DNA of 64,000 nt, taken from contig JALHQZ010000002.1 in the NCBI GenBank assembly GCA_022841705.1, positions 682,001 to 746,000 on the forward strand, given 5' to 3'. Every line of letters starts with the position of its first letter. Within the stretch, counting starts at the first letter, position 1. Both the position numbers and the translations under genes were made by a program. The notes under the pieces were generated by a model. That model saw only the letters and a program-made list of their open reading frames with translations. It searched no databases and had not been told where the DNA came from. This stretch comes from Pirellulales bacterium. GTDB taxonomy: Bacteria > Planctomycetota > Planctomycetia > Pirellulales > Lacipirellulaceae. Positions 1-8,573 of the stretch are shown here, piece after piece.

Positions 1-1
1 C

Positions 2-208
2 GTCGACCTCTCCGCCGCCACGCGCAGCGACTTGGCGCGGCTTTACAAGCTGGCGCGGATGTACTTCAAAAGCCCGTCGATCGTGCGGTCCGCCGGTCGC
101 GCGCTGAAGCCCAAGCTGATCGAAAACGCCATCGCGGGACTCTTAATGCCCTTCACGGTCGGCTATCGCGCTCACGGCTACTACGCTCTGGCGTTTGAAA
201 GGATGTAG
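2..208 (+). CDS. C-terminal fragment of an unidentified protein
   Basis: An open frame enters from the left edge and ends at a TAG at 206-208, giving the last 68 residues of a protein whose start lies outside the window. The tail is basic in its first half and ends in an aromatic-rich stretch (GYYALAFER). Such endings occur in class I SAM-dependent methyltransferases, but no motif is left in the fragment, so this is only a guess. The Rieske gene begins 7 bases after its stop, so the two are probably co-transcribed. Confidence 0.6.
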   Translation, partial: VDLSAATRSDLARLYKLARMYFKSPSIVRSAGRALKPKLIENAIAGLLMPFTVGYRAHGYYALAFERM

Positions 209-215
209 CCGCGCG

Positions 216-548
216 ATGGGGGAGTTTATCACCGTTGCAAAAGTCGGCGACGTGCCCGAAGGCGAAGGTCGCACCGTGCTGATGGGCAAGCGGCCCGTGG
301 CTCTCTTTCTGCGGAACGGCCAGTACCATGCGATCGACGATATGTGCCCACACCAGGGCGCTTCGCTCGGCGCAGGGTATCTTGATGAAGAGGGCGCCGT
401 CACCTGTCCCTGGCATGCGTGGCGGTTCAATATTTTGAATGGCAAGTGGTGTGACAACCCTCGATTGGGTGTCGATGTCTTCGAAGTCCGCATCGTCGGC
501 GACGAAATCCAAATTCGCCCCCAGCTGGGGCCCACGCCTGCGTCTTAG
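216..548 (+). CDS. Rieske [2Fe-2S] ferredoxin, NirD-like small subunit type
   Basis: A 110-residue soluble one-domain protein. The two Rieske cluster motifs are intact: CPH at residues 44-46 (C44, H46) and CPWH at 64-67 (C64, H67), so it should bind a [2Fe-2S] cluster through two Cys and two His and pass electrons to a partner oxygenase or reductase. It resembles the stand-alone Rieske ferredoxins and the NirD family rather than a full oxygenase alpha subunit. The ATG at 216 is preferred to the upstream in-frame TTG at 195 because 195 lies inside the previous gene. Its TAG overlaps the stop codon of the convergent gene at 545. The electron partner is not visible. Confidence 0.85.
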   Translation: MGEFITVAKVGDVPEGEGRTVLMGKRPVALFLRNGQYHAIDDMCPHQGASLGAGYLDEEGAVTCPWHAWRFNILNGKWCDNPRLGVDVFEVRIVGDEIQIRPQLGPTPAS

Positions 549-1441
549 CGCTCCACCCGCCGGACAGAGAAAGTCACTTCATTCACCCCCTCGACCAACT
601 GCTCGCCCGCACTCGTCTCAAGTTCGATTTTGTGAACGACATCACTGGACTCTAATCGGCCCAGGGCTGGGTCGAACAACACCTCTCCGGTTGTCGTTTG
701 AGGGCCAAGAGTTACCGCCGCAGTCCCGCCGTCCGTAACCTCGGCGAGCTCCCAAGTCGGTCGAAATACGACGAGCTTTTGCCCTTCTACCACCCGCGGC
801 CCGACGAATTCATAAGTGGCCGACATCGCCGCCGGACCGGCCAGCGGTTCGGGCGCCTCGATGGTGCGGCGTAATGACGTTTTCACGCCCGGCTCGGCAG
901 CGCCAATCGGCAGGGGTACGGTCAGCGCGGCGGCAAGGTTCTCTAGCACCGCGCGTGCTGAAACGACGCCCGCCGGTGACTTCTCCACCGTTTCCGCGAG
1001 CGTCTCGCTCGGCTCGCCGAACTTAAGTTCACCCGCCGGGCTCAAGGTGAGTTTTTGCGGTGAAGCAACCAGAGCATCGCACAGGGGCGCGAGCATCGCC
1101 GCGGCGCCCTCCACCGTGTTCGGATTCTTGGTGTCGTACTGCGACGCCGGTTGGCCGAGCCCGGCGAGCGTGACTTGAATGCTCTCGATCTTTTGCTCGA
1201 TGGCCATCGTGCCGGAATCGAGCTGTTCGGTGCATTTCCAGGTGAGCGTGGTGACTTGCTCAACGGCGGAATCAATCAGCCGCCCGTCCGGCGCCGTGAT
1301 CTTCGCGACCTGTGTCTGTTTGACTTCATACGTGACCTCTTCGCCTGGCCTGAACTTCCACGCAACCGGTTCGGCTGAATGCGCGAAAGTCGCACTGAGC
1401 AAAAGGAATACAGCCGCGGTATATTGATGGAAAAGCTTCAT
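545..1441 (-). CDS. Secreted DUF6263-like protein
   Basis: A 298-residue protein with a typical Sec signal peptide (hydrophobic residues 9-20, then AHSAEP suggesting cleavage near residue 22). The remainder is a beta-rich body without catalytic motif; the pattern of a pair of related beta domains starting WKFRPGEEVTYEV resembles the planctomycete DUF6263 family, whose function is unknown. Its ATG overlaps the TGA of the upstream hydrolase gene by four bases (ATGA), so it is translated from the same mRNA as the repair-like operon, although nothing in it suggests DNA repair. The family name is recalled from sequence style and should be checked by profile search. Confidence 0.7.
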   Translation of the reverse strand: MKLFHQYTAAVFLLLSATFAHSAEPVAWKFRPGEEVTYEVKQTQVAKITAPDGRLIDSAVEQVTTLTWKCTEQLDSGTMAIEQKIESIQVTLAGLGQPASQYDTKNPNTVEGAAAMLAPLCDALVASPQKLTLSPAGELKFGEPSETLAETVEKSPAGVVSARAVLENLAAALTVPLPIGAAEPGVKTSLRRTIEAPEPLAGPAAMSATYEFVGPRVVEGQKLVVFRPTWELAEVTDGGTAAVTLGPQTTTGEVLFDPALGRLESSDVVHKIELETSAGEQLVEGVNEVTFSVRRVER

Positions 1442-2127
1442 ATTTCAAACGCTTCGCCGATTTGCGGCACAAAAGGAATGGCCGACGTCTCCAAGCGGAT
1501 GCGCTCCGCCCACGCGGCCGCGTCTTGGTTGATGGGCGGCCAGGTGTTGTAGTGACACGGTGCCACACGCTGTGGACTGAGCAGCTTCGTCGCGAGCAAT
1601 GAGTCGTCAGGCCCCATTGTAAAGCGGTCGCCAATCGGCAGCACCGCCAGATCGAGTCCCGCGGCCCCGATGAGTTGCATGTCGCTGAATAGCGCTGTGT
1701 CGCACGCAAAGTACAGCCGTTGCCCTGCTAGTTCCAAGAGCAGTCCGCACGGCGCTCCGCCATACGTTCCGTCGGGCAGACTGGAACTATGAATCGCCGG
1801 CGTCATCTTGAGTCGCCCGAAGGGCTGCGTCACCGCGCCGCCGGGATTCATGCCGATGATCTTGTCCGCCGCCACCCCCTGCCCTGCTAACCAGTTGCCA
1901 CACTCGAAGTTGGTCAGCACCACGGCGCTGGTGCGTTTGGCGATGCTGGCCGCATCGGCGATGTGATCGAAATGGCCGTGCGAAACTAGCACGAATTCCG
2001 CGGCCACATCGGCAGCCTTCAGCGGAGCGACGGGGCTGTCGTTCAGAAACGGATCGATCAAAAGCCGCTGCCCCGCCGATTCAAGAAGCCAGCAGTTATG
2101 GCCGTACCAAGTGATGCCAGTCGCCAC
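1438..2127 (-). CDS. UPF0173 family metal-dependent hydrolase (metallo-beta-lactamase fold)
   Basis: A 229-residue cytoplasmic protein with the metallo-beta-lactamase metal motif HGHFDH at residues 50-55, preceded by YGHNCWLLE and LLIDPFLND as in the UPF0173/YtkL family. Further metal ligands are expected at the HSSS segment (about residue 120), D150 region (FACDTALF) and the late CHYNTWP histidine. These proteins are binuclear metal hydrolases related to lactonases and UlaG; the substrate is not known. It lies 24 bases after the UdgX gene and overlaps the next gene by 4 bases, so it belongs to the same operon. Confidence 0.88.
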   Translation of the reverse strand: MATGITWYGHNCWLLESAGQRLLIDPFLNDSPVAPLKAADVAAEFVLVSHGHFDHIADAASIAKRTSAVVLTNFECGNWLAGQGVAADKIIGMNPGGAVTQPFGRLKMTPAIHSSSLPDGTYGGAPCGLLLELAGQRLYFACDTALFSDMQLIGAAGLDLAVLPIGDRFTMGPDDSLLATKLLSPQRVAPCHYNTWPPINQDAAAWAERIRLETSAIPFVPQIGEAFEI

Positions 2128-2151
2128 GGCGATGCTCCTCTTCCGAATGCG

Positions 2152-3573
2152 TTACCGCTTCACATTTTGACCTGCTTGAGCCGGTCTGGCAACGGACAGC
2201 TCGAACGCCTGCCGTAGATTAGCGAGTAGTTCACTCCGCATCCGCGCCGCGGCTTCGGCCGAGGGCGCCCGCACAATTGCCGACGGGTGATAGGTGGCCA
2301 TGACCGCCTGGTGGTGCGGAACGCTGAAAACCTTGCCGCGCGAAGCGTTCATCCGAAAGTCGGCGGCGATGAGCGACTGCGCCGCCGTGACGCCCAAACA
2401 GAGCACCATGACGGGTCGAACGAGCTCGAGCTCACGGTGGAGCCACGGCTGGCACGCAGCGAGGTGCCGGGCCGAGGGACGCTTGTGCAGTCGCCGCTCG
2501 CCACGCTCGACGAAGTAAAAATGCTTCACGGCGTTGGTGACATAAAGCCATTCGCGATCGATGCCTGCTTCGGCGATCAACTCCTCAAGCAATCGGCCAG
2601 CGGGCCCGACAAACGGTTGGCCGGTGCGGTCCTCTTCGTCGCCCGGTTGTTCGCCGACCAGTATCAAGCGAGCGGATGGGGGGCCCCTGCCAACCACGGT
2701 TTGCGTCGCATGCTCGCACAACTCGCACGCGCTGCAACTTCGCGCCGCTTCGTTCAACCCGTGGAGATTGGTGTATCCGGCGTTCGCGGGATGAACCGGT
2801 GTCTCGCCCTTTATAATCATCTCGGCGGTGCGCGAATCGGCCGCGGTCAAAAGTTCTTGAATGAGCGCCGTCTCGGGCATCGTCGCCCAGTATCGGACCG
2901 GCATTTCGCGCTTCATCATCGACACGTTCGTCCGCGCCGGGTTGTAGGTGGAAGCGTAGTAGGTCTTCCACAAGTCAACACACGCATCGGCGTCGGCGCC
3001 GGGATCGGTTGGCATCCCAGCGCCATATTCAAGTTTCCGCCGATTCCAAGTGACGATCTCCAGCGGCGTGCCGATCATCCATTCGACATTGGGAAACCGC
3101 CGCGCGAAGAAGGGCCCAATCAGTTTGAGTACCCAATGATCGGGCCGATGCCACGCGAAGAACTTCTGCTCGCCGACAGGCCGAAAGCGGACGAACGCCT
3201 TCGCTTTGTGGGCGTCCCGTCGCACTTGCTGCTGCCAGCGTACGGCACGGGCGACATCATCATCGAGCGTGTCTCGCAGCAATAGCGGTTCGCCGTTTAG
3301 AACTCGCCACCCCAATCGGTAGAGCAGATTAAACGCGTTGGGATCGCGGTGGCAACTGATCATTTGCGCTAAGGCGATGAACTCTTTGGAGAGCCGAAGC
3401 GGTGAAGCAGAACGTGATGACGGCAAGTCATCATCATTTGCTTCATCGTCGAACAGGGTTTTCTCCTGCTTGGACCGCTGGAAACTCAACGCACGCGGCT
3501 CAATGCCAGCGGCCAACGCTTGCCGCGCGATTGCTCGCCAACTGTCGAAATCATCCACCGTGAACCGTCGCAT
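2152..3573 (-). CDS. udgX: UdgX family uracil-DNA binding protein fused to an N-terminal DUF4130 (TIGR03915) domain
   Basis: A 473-residue fusion. Residues 1-250 match the TIGR03915/DUF4130 'DNA metabolism' domain that is usually encoded beside the TIGR03916 radical SAM protein. Residues 270-455 are a family-4-like uracil-DNA glycosylase fold: two CxxC-type cysteine pairs for a 4Fe-4S cluster (CSACELC), the UdgX-specific motif GEQPGDEED in place of GEAPGxDED, the R-loop RRLHKRP, and YHPSAI. Known UdgX proteins attach covalently to the deoxyribose at uracil sites through the His of the loop (KRRIH in mycobacteria); here the loop reads GERRLH, keeping the His. The start overlaps the radical SAM stop (TAATG), so the two are translationally coupled. 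Confidence 0.92.
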   Translation of the reverse strand: MRRFTVDDFDSWRAIARQALAAGIEPRALSFQRSKQEKTLFDDEANDDDLPSSRSASPLRLSKEFIALAQMISCHRDPNAFNLLYRLGWRVLNGEPLLLRDTLDDDVARAVRWQQQVRRDAHKAKAFVRFRPVGEQKFFAWHRPDHWVLKLIGPFFARRFPNVEWMIGTPLEIVTWNRRKLEYGAGMPTDPGADADACVDLWKTYYASTYNPARTNVSMMKREMPVRYWATMPETALIQELLTAADSRTAEMIIKGETPVHPANAGYTNLHGLNEAARSCSACELCEHATQTVVGRGPPSARLILVGEQPGDEEDRTGQPFVGPAGRLLEELIAEAGIDREWLYVTNAVKHFYFVERGERRLHKRPSARHLAACQPWLHRELELVRPVMVLCLGVTAAQSLIAADFRMNASRGKVFSVPHHQAVMATYHPSAIVRAPSAEAAARMRSELLANLRQAFELSVARPAQAGQNVKR

Positions 3574-4826
3574 TAAAACTCGCCCTCGATTGCGCTCACT
3601 CCCAAGTCGAAGAGCGTGCGCTGTCGCGTTGGCGCCAGGAAGCGCTGAATCAGCCGTTCGCTATCGAGTTGCCTCACGCCATGGTTGGAATCCGCGGCGA
3701 GCACGAACGGTTCGGTCCGCTTCCACGCCACGCGCAGTTTTTTCAGGTCCGCTAGCCGCAAGGACCGCACGCAGCGAAGCTGCAAGATGCGGTTCACGGT
3801 GCGCACGCCGATCCCCGGCACGCGCAGCAATGCTCGCCGGCCAGCGCGGTTGACATCCACCGGGAACTCCTCGCGATGCGCCAGCGCCCACGCGAGTTTC
3901 GGATCGAGCACGAGCGACAGATTCTGGTCCGGCTCTGTGACCAGCTCTTCCACACCGAACCCGTAGAACCGCAGCAGCCAGTCGGCTTGGTAGAGCCGAT
4001 GCTCGCGCACCAGCGGCGGCTGAGTTGGTGAAAGCCGCTGGTCGGGGTCGGGGATCGGGCTGAACGCCGAGTAGTACACGCGCCGCAAGCGCCGCTGTTT
4101 GTATAGCCGCGACGACGTGCGTAGCACTTCCAAGTCGGGCGTCGGCGTGGCGCCGATAATCATCTGCGTGCTTTGCCCCGCCGGAGCGAAGCGTGGCGGA
4201 GTGAGGCCCGCTTTGCGGTCGGCGTGCGTTTCGTCCATCTTTTCGCGCAACGTGGTCATGGCGCCATCAATCTGCTCCATCCGCTTTTCAGGCGCCAGTT
4301 GCACCAGATCGCTTTTGGTCGGCAGTTCGATATTCACGCTAATCCGGTCCGCATACTGCCCCGCGGCGGTGAGAAGTTCGGGCGCCGCGCCGGGGATGCC
4401 TTTGAGGTGAATGTACCCGCCAAAGTGATGGACTTCCCGCAGAGTCTTGGCGACCAACACCAGTTGTTCCAGCGTGTAGTCGGGCGATTGAATCACGCCG
4501 GAACTAAGGAACAACCCTTCGATGTAGTTCCGCTGGTAAAAGTCGAGCGTCAGCCGGACGACTTCGTCCACCGTGAACCGGGCCCGCGGGGTATCGCTGG
4601 AGATGCGGTTGATGCAGTACTTGCAATCGTAAACGCAGTAGTTAGTCAGCAAGATCTTTAGCAGCGACACGCACCGGCCATCCGGCGTGTAACTGTGGCA
4701 AATGCCCATCCCTTCGGTACTACCAATCTTGCTGCCGGCCCGCGTGCTCTTGGCGCCGCTGCTGGCGCAGGAAGCATCGTACTTTGCCGCGTCGGCGAGG
4801 ATGGCTAATTTTGCTTCAATATTCAT
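3573..4826 (-). CDS. Putative DNA modification/repair radical SAM protein (TIGR03916)
   Basis: A 417-residue cytoplasmic protein with the radical SAM cluster motif CVYDCKYC (CxxxCxxC) near residue 70 and a C-terminal helix-hairpin-helix-like segment (LLRVPGIGVRTVNRIL) of the type that binds DNA. This architecture and the adjacent DUF4130-UdgX gene match the TIGR03916/TIGR03915 pair, predicted to act on damaged or modified DNA; the reaction is not known. The ATG at 4826 is chosen because an AAGGAG ribosome site lies at about 4832-4837 and the family starts there; an upstream in-frame start at 4994 would run through the candidate operator. It is the first gene of the minus-strand operon. Confidence 0.9.
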   Translation of the reverse strand: MNIEAKLAILADAAKYDASCASSGAKSTRAGSKIGSTEGMGICHSYTPDGRCVSLLKILLTNYCVYDCKYCINRISSDTPRARFTVDEVVRLTLDFYQRNYIEGLFLSSGVIQSPDYTLEQLVLVAKTLREVHHFGGYIHLKGIPGAAPELLTAAGQYADRISVNIELPTKSDLVQLAPEKRMEQIDGAMTTLREKMDETHADRKAGLTPPRFAPAGQSTQMIIGATPTPDLEVLRTSSRLYKQRRLRRVYYSAFSPIPDPDQRLSPTQPPLVREHRLYQADWLLRFYGFGVEELVTEPDQNLSLVLDPKLAWALAHREEFPVDVNRAGRRALLRVPGIGVRTVNRILQLRCVRSLRLADLKKLRVAWKRTEPFVLAADSNHGVRQLDSERLIQRFLAPTRQRTLFDLGVSAIEGEF

Positions 4827-4840
4827 CGCGCTCCTTCTCA

Positions 4841-4858
4841 ACTTGTATATGTACAAGT
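4841..4858. promoter_or_regulatory. 18-bp perfect palindrome, candidate SOS/LexA-type operator
   Basis: ACTTGTATATGTACAAGT has two perfect 7-base arms around TATG. It sits 14 bases upstream of the radical SAM start codon, just before its ribosome site, and 128 bases upstream of the divergent ynbC-like gene. A repressor bound here would sit on the promoter or leader of the repair-like operon. The TGT-N6-ACA spacing recalls E. coli-type LexA boxes, but the planctomycete LexA site is not established here, so the regulator is inferred. Confidence 0.45.
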
Positions 4859-4986
4859 GTATGGGTACTGGGCTGTTCGTCAAGCTCAATTCGACCGGGT
4901 CACCACCACGCAGAGTTCGCTGGTACAATGAGCGACTGTTTCTTGAAGTGCGCCCGTCCGCATTGATTACATCAGGAGAGCGTCCT

Positions 4987-6732
4987 ATGACCACCCGCCC
5001 CGCCGAAGAGCGAACCTACCCGCTGAGCGACGGCACGCCGCTGTTCTATCGCGTTTGGAAACCAACGGCTCAAGACGCGCGGCGGGCGATCGTGTTGTTT
5101 CATCGCGGGCATGAGCATTCGGGGCGGTGGCAGGACTTTATCGAGCGGGTAAATCTGCCCGACTACTGGTTCTTCGCGTGGGATGCGCGCGGGCATGGGC
5201 GGTCGCCCGGGGAGCGAGGGTACGCCGAATCTTTTGGCAGGCTGGTGGCGGATGCGGATGAGTTCGTCCGGCATGTGAGCGGTGAGTTCGACATTCCGCT
5301 CGAACAGATGGCGGTCGTCGCGCAGAGCGTTGGCGCCGTGGTTGCAGCGACGTGGGTGCATGACTTCGCGCCGCCGATTCGCGCGTTGGCGATCGCCACG
5401 CCGGCGCTGCGGATCAAGCTTTATGTGCCGTTGGCCATTCCGGGGCTGCGGCTGCTGCACTGGCTGAAACCAAAATCGTTCATTCGCAGCTATGTGAAAC
5501 CGAAACTGCTCACTCACGATCCGCAGCAACAGCGGGAATACGCGGCAGACAAGCTGATCTCGCCACAAATTGCGGTGAACATCTTGCTCGGGCTGCACGA
5601 CACGGCAACGCGGCTGATCCAAGACGCCGGCGCCATTGAAACGCCCACCCTGCTGCAAATCTCCGGCGCCGACTGGGTGGTGGAGATTCCGCCGCAACTG
5701 GCGCTGTACGATCGGCTCTCCTCGGTGGTGAAACAAGTCGATGCGTATCCGGAGTTCTTTCACTCAACCTTGTGGGAGTTTGATCGCCAGCAGCCGATTG
5801 ACGCCATTCGCGAGTTCGTCACCACGCAATTCGATCAGCCAACGCCGAAGCGGTCGCTGCTGAACGCGGATCGCCAGGGCTACACGCACGCCGAGTTCAC
5901 GCGGCTCACCTTGAAACCGAGTCTGCTCTCGCCGAAACGGTGGTGGTACGGCATGCAGTGGTTGGGGCTTACCACGGCTGGCCGGTTGAGCGAAGGGGTG
6001 CAGGTCGGCTGGCGGACGGGGTTCGATTCGGGCGAATCGCTCGATCACGTCTATCGCAATACGCCGACGGGGAAATCGTTCATCGGGCGGTGGATCGACC
6101 GGGCGTACCTCAACTCGCCCGGCTGGCGCGGCATCCGCCAGCGGAAGATACATGTGCAGCGGCTGCTCGATCACGCGATTGGCGAGCTCTCGGGTCGCGG
6201 CGAGGCGGTGCGGCTCTTGGACATTGCCGCGGGGCCGGGGCGGTATGTGCTCGACACGATTAAGAACCACCCGCAGGTGGCAATGTCGGCCGTGCTGTGC
6301 GACCGTGACTTGGGCGGCCTCGAAGCGGGCCGCAAGATCGCGCGCCAGATGGGGATCGAGTCCGTCGAGTATCGCGCGAGTGATGCGTTCGATGCAGATG
6401 CTATTTCCTCAATCACGCCGCGGCCGAATCTGGCGATTGTGTCAGGGCTTTATGAGCTATTTCCTTCAAATGCGCCGATTCAAAACTCGCTGCGCGGCTT
6501 GGCGCAAGCAGTGGCGTCGGGCGGGTTTTTGATTTACACGAATCAGCCGTGGCATCCTCAGCAGGAGATGATCGCCCGCGTGCTGCCCAACCGCGACGGC
6601 GACCCGTGGGAGATGCGCTGCCGCACGCAAGCTGAGATGGACGAGTTAGTGGCGACAGCCGGCTTCAAGAAAATCTCGATGCTGATCGACGACGCGGGGA
6701 TTTTTAGCGTGTCGCTGGCGGTGCGAGAGTGA
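4987..6732 (+). CDS. ynbC: YnbC-like bifunctional alpha/beta hydrolase / SAM-dependent methyltransferase
   Basis: A 581-residue two-domain protein. Residues 1-300 form a serine alpha/beta hydrolase of the monoacylglycerol-lipase type: WDARGHGRSPG, nucleophile segment VVAQSVGAVV (S114) and a late catalytic EFFHSTLW. Residues 370-581 form a class I methyltransferase with SAM motif LLDIAAGPGRY (about 409-419). E. coli YnbC has the same fusion and similar length (about 585). The ATG at 4987 has an AGGAG site at 4974-4978. A TACAAT -10-like box lies at 4924-4929. It converges on the three other ynb-like genes. Predicted role is cleavage and methylation of a lipid-derived substrate; the actual substrate is unknown. 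Confidence 0.88.
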   Translation: MTTRPAEERTYPLSDGTPLFYRVWKPTAQDARRAIVLFHRGHEHSGRWQDFIERVNLPDYWFFAWDARGHGRSPGERGYAESFGRLVADADEFVRHVSGEFDIPLEQMAVVAQSVGAVVAATWVHDFAPPIRALAIATPALRIKLYVPLAIPGLRLLHWLKPKSFIRSYVKPKLLTHDPQQQREYAADKLISPQIAVNILLGLHDTATRLIQDAGAIETPTLLQISGADWVVEIPPQLALYDRLSSVVKQVDAYPEFFHSTLWEFDRQQPIDAIREFVTTQFDQPTPKRSLLNADRQGYTHAEFTRLTLKPSLLSPKRWWYGMQWLGLTTAGRLSEGVQVGWRTGFDSGESLDHVYRNTPTGKSFIGRWIDRAYLNSPGWRGIRQRKIHVQRLLDHAIGELSGRGEAVRLLDIAAGPGRYVLDTIKNHPQVAMSAVLCDRDLGGLEAGRKIARQMGIESVEYRASDAFDADAISSITPRPNLAIVSGLYELFPSNAPIQNSLRGLAQAVASGGFLIYTNQPWHPQQEMIARVLPNRDGDPWEMRCRTQAEMDELVATAGFKKISMLIDDAGIFSVSLAVRE

Positions 6733-6773
6733 TCGTAGGGGCAGCACGTTCTTACCTTCAACTAAAATGTTTC

Positions 6774-6930
6774 ACCACAGAGAGCACAGAAGAAGCACAG
6801 AGAGAGGGACAAAGGTCGAGGGGTCAAAAGGCAGAAACGTGAAGCAGTTGTTGAGGCGAATTGGTCTCTTCGACCTTTTCACCTTTCTTCTCTCTGTGTT
6901 TCCCTCCATGCTCTCTGTGCCCTCTGTGGT
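6774..6930. repeat. Long imperfect inverted repeat between convergent genes
   Basis: The left arm (6774-6808, rich in CACAGAG units) pairs with the right arm (6891-6930, rich in CTCTGTG units), and inside it AAAGGTCGA (6811-6819) pairs with TCGACCTTT (6870-6878). The whole can fold as one long hairpin between the stops of the convergent ynbC-like and ynbB-like genes. CACAGAG-type intergenic repeats are common in planctomycete genomes. It may act as a two-way transcription end or be a non-autonomous mobile element. Confidence 0.7.
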
Positions 6931-6960
6931 AAATCTCTTCTTTGGATGTAGAGGACGGTG

Positions 6961-7941
6961 CTACACCGGCGCCAGCTTCGCCCCGTAAGAGTGAAACAAA
7001 AACATCCAATACAAATAATGAAAAAACAGCGGGGCCGTGTACGTGAGGCTGTCGATACGGTCGAGGATGCCGCCGTGGCCAGGGAGCAGTGTGCCGCTGT
7101 CTTTGACGCCGAGGTCGCGCTTCATCGCGGAGATGCAGATGTCGCCGATGAAACCGGAGACGCCCACCAAGAACCCCGCGCCGGCCGCTTGCCAGGTGTT
7201 CATCGGCGAAAGCGCGGGGCCGATGAGCGCTGCGAGCGCGGTCGTCGTCGCTACGCCCCCCAAGAAGCCGGCCCACGTTTTACCGGGGCTCACGGTTGGC
7301 ACAATTTTTCGGCGGCCCAAGCTCTTGCCCCACAGGAACTGAAAGATATCGTTCAGTTCCGTCAGCAGCACCAACAGCAGCACCATGCCGGGGCCGGGGA
7401 AGCGCTCGGGGTCGTCGCGCAGTCGCAAGCTGAGCAGAAACGCCGCATGGCTCAGGCTGTAAACCATTAGCATCAGCCCCCAATGCAGCGTGCCGGCGGC
7501 GCGGATGAAGCCTTCGGTTTGGCCGATCGACACCATCCGCAGCGGCAGCAGCAGAAACATGTAGACGGGGATGAAGATGATGAACATCCCGTACCATTCC
7601 AAGTAGACCCACAATAATTGCAGCGGCACGGCGAGGTACGCCCAAATGAGTACTCGTCGATCTGCTTCGCGCTGCGGCACCAGCCCAAGATATTCACGCA
7701 GGGCCAAGAAGCTCACGAGCGCGAAGAACAAAATCGAAACCGTGCGATGGGCGACGATCGCGAAGAGGAAAATGCCGGCGATTATCCACCACGTGCGCGT
7801 GCGGAGCGCGATCTCGGTCCAGTCTTTATTGGGCCGCGTGAGCTTCAAAATGCGTACGGCGATCGACGCGACCACCAGCGCCGCAAGAATGGCGAGGACC
7901 GTCACCCGTACCGGCGATTCCAACGAAGTCCACCAACTCAT
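6961..7941 (-). CDS. ynbB: YnbB-like phosphatidate cytidylyltransferase (CdsA family)
   Basis: A 326-residue integral membrane protein with about eight hydrophobic segments. The CdsA signature is complete near residues 265-291 (SAMKRDLGVKDSG, then LPGHGGILDRID), with the Mg2+-binding Asp residues. It should form a CDP-activated lipid from CTP and a phosphatidate-like substrate in the inner membrane. The ATG at 7941 overlaps the TGA of the upstream phosphatidyltransferase (ATGA), showing coupling; a longer frame to 8019 is rejected for that reason. As a partner of ynbA-, ynbC- and ynbD-like genes it is more likely the YnbB counterpart than the housekeeping CdsA. Confidence 0.88.
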   Translation of the reverse strand: MSWWTSLESPVRVTVLAILAALVVASIAVRILKLTRPNKDWTEIALRTRTWWIIAGIFLFAIVAHRTVSILFFALVSFLALREYLGLVPQREADRRVLIWAYLAVPLQLLWVYLEWYGMFIIFIPVYMFLLLPLRMVSIGQTEGFIRAAGTLHWGLMLMVYSLSHAAFLLSLRLRDDPERFPGPGMVLLLVLLTELNDIFQFLWGKSLGRRKIVPTVSPGKTWAGFLGGVATTTALAALIGPALSPMNTWQAAGAGFLVGVSGFIGDICISAMKRDLGVKDSGTLLPGHGGILDRIDSLTYTAPLFFHYLYWMFLFHSYGAKLAPV

Positions 7942-8543
7942 GGCGCCTCCCGCAGGGCTCGACGGCAGCGATTGTAGATCGTGTAGGCGATGAGCGCGGA
8001 CATAACAATCAGCAGCCAATCGGTCCAGCGCCCCGGCGACACACCGAGTCCGAGCGCGAGTCCCAACGCGCCGATGACAAACGCGCGATCGCTCTTGCCC
8101 ATCGGCCCCTCATAGCGCCGGCTCGCGCCGATTTGCACGGCGACCACGCCGGCGAGCTCGGAGAGAATCGCCAGCAGCACCATCAGCACCACGAGTGTGG
8201 GCCGAACGCCGGCGACGGTCGCGAGCGACAGGTACAGCCCGGCGTCGGAAATGACATCACCCAGTTCATTAAGGATCGCCCCGAGCGAGGACTTTTGGTT
8301 GTGCTCTCGCGCGAGCATCCCATCCACCGCGTTGAGCGCCATCCGCACCAATAGCACCACGGGCAACAATAGTAACACGCGAATGTTTGGCTGCGCGACG
8401 GCAATCACCCCGCCAACTACCAGCGACAGCACCGCCGCGGCAACGGTCACCTGGTTTGCCGTCACCCCCCACGCCGCCAACCGGATGGTGGCCGGACGTA
8501 GGAGCGCCTGAAACTGCGGCTTAATGTCGTAGATGCTCGCCAT
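7938..8543 (-). CDS. ynbA: YnbA-like CDP-alcohol phosphatidyltransferase
   Basis: A 201-residue membrane protein with about five to six transmembrane segments. The family motif is present as NAVDGMLAREH...SLGAILNELGDVISD: the DG-x2-AR-x8-G-x3-D-x3-D part is intact, but the first Asp of the classic D-x2-D-G is Asn, a change that also occurs in the YnbA branch. It should transfer a phosphatidyl group from a CDP-lipid to an alcohol; the acceptor is unknown. It lies 30 bases downstream of the phosphatase gene and overlaps the CdsA-like gene by 4 bases. Confidence 0.85.
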   Translation of the reverse strand: MASIYDIKPQFQALLRPATIRLAAWGVTANQVTVAAAVLSLVVGGVIAVAQPNIRVLLLLPVVLLVRMALNAVDGMLAREHNQKSSLGAILNELGDVISDAGLYLSLATVAGVRPTLVVLMVLLAILSELAGVVAVQIGASRRYEGPMGKSDRAFVIGALGLALGLGVSPGRWTDWLLIVMSALIAYTIYNRCRRALREAP

Positions 8544-8573
8544 GTTGATCTAGTCGTGGGCAGGCGAAGGTCT

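Noticed and set aside
2287..3285. Long open frame (332 codons) on the plus strand inside the udgX gene
   Set aside because: It is the antisense shadow of a G+C-rich gene with clear UdgX motifs; its translation shows no motif and no ribosome site.
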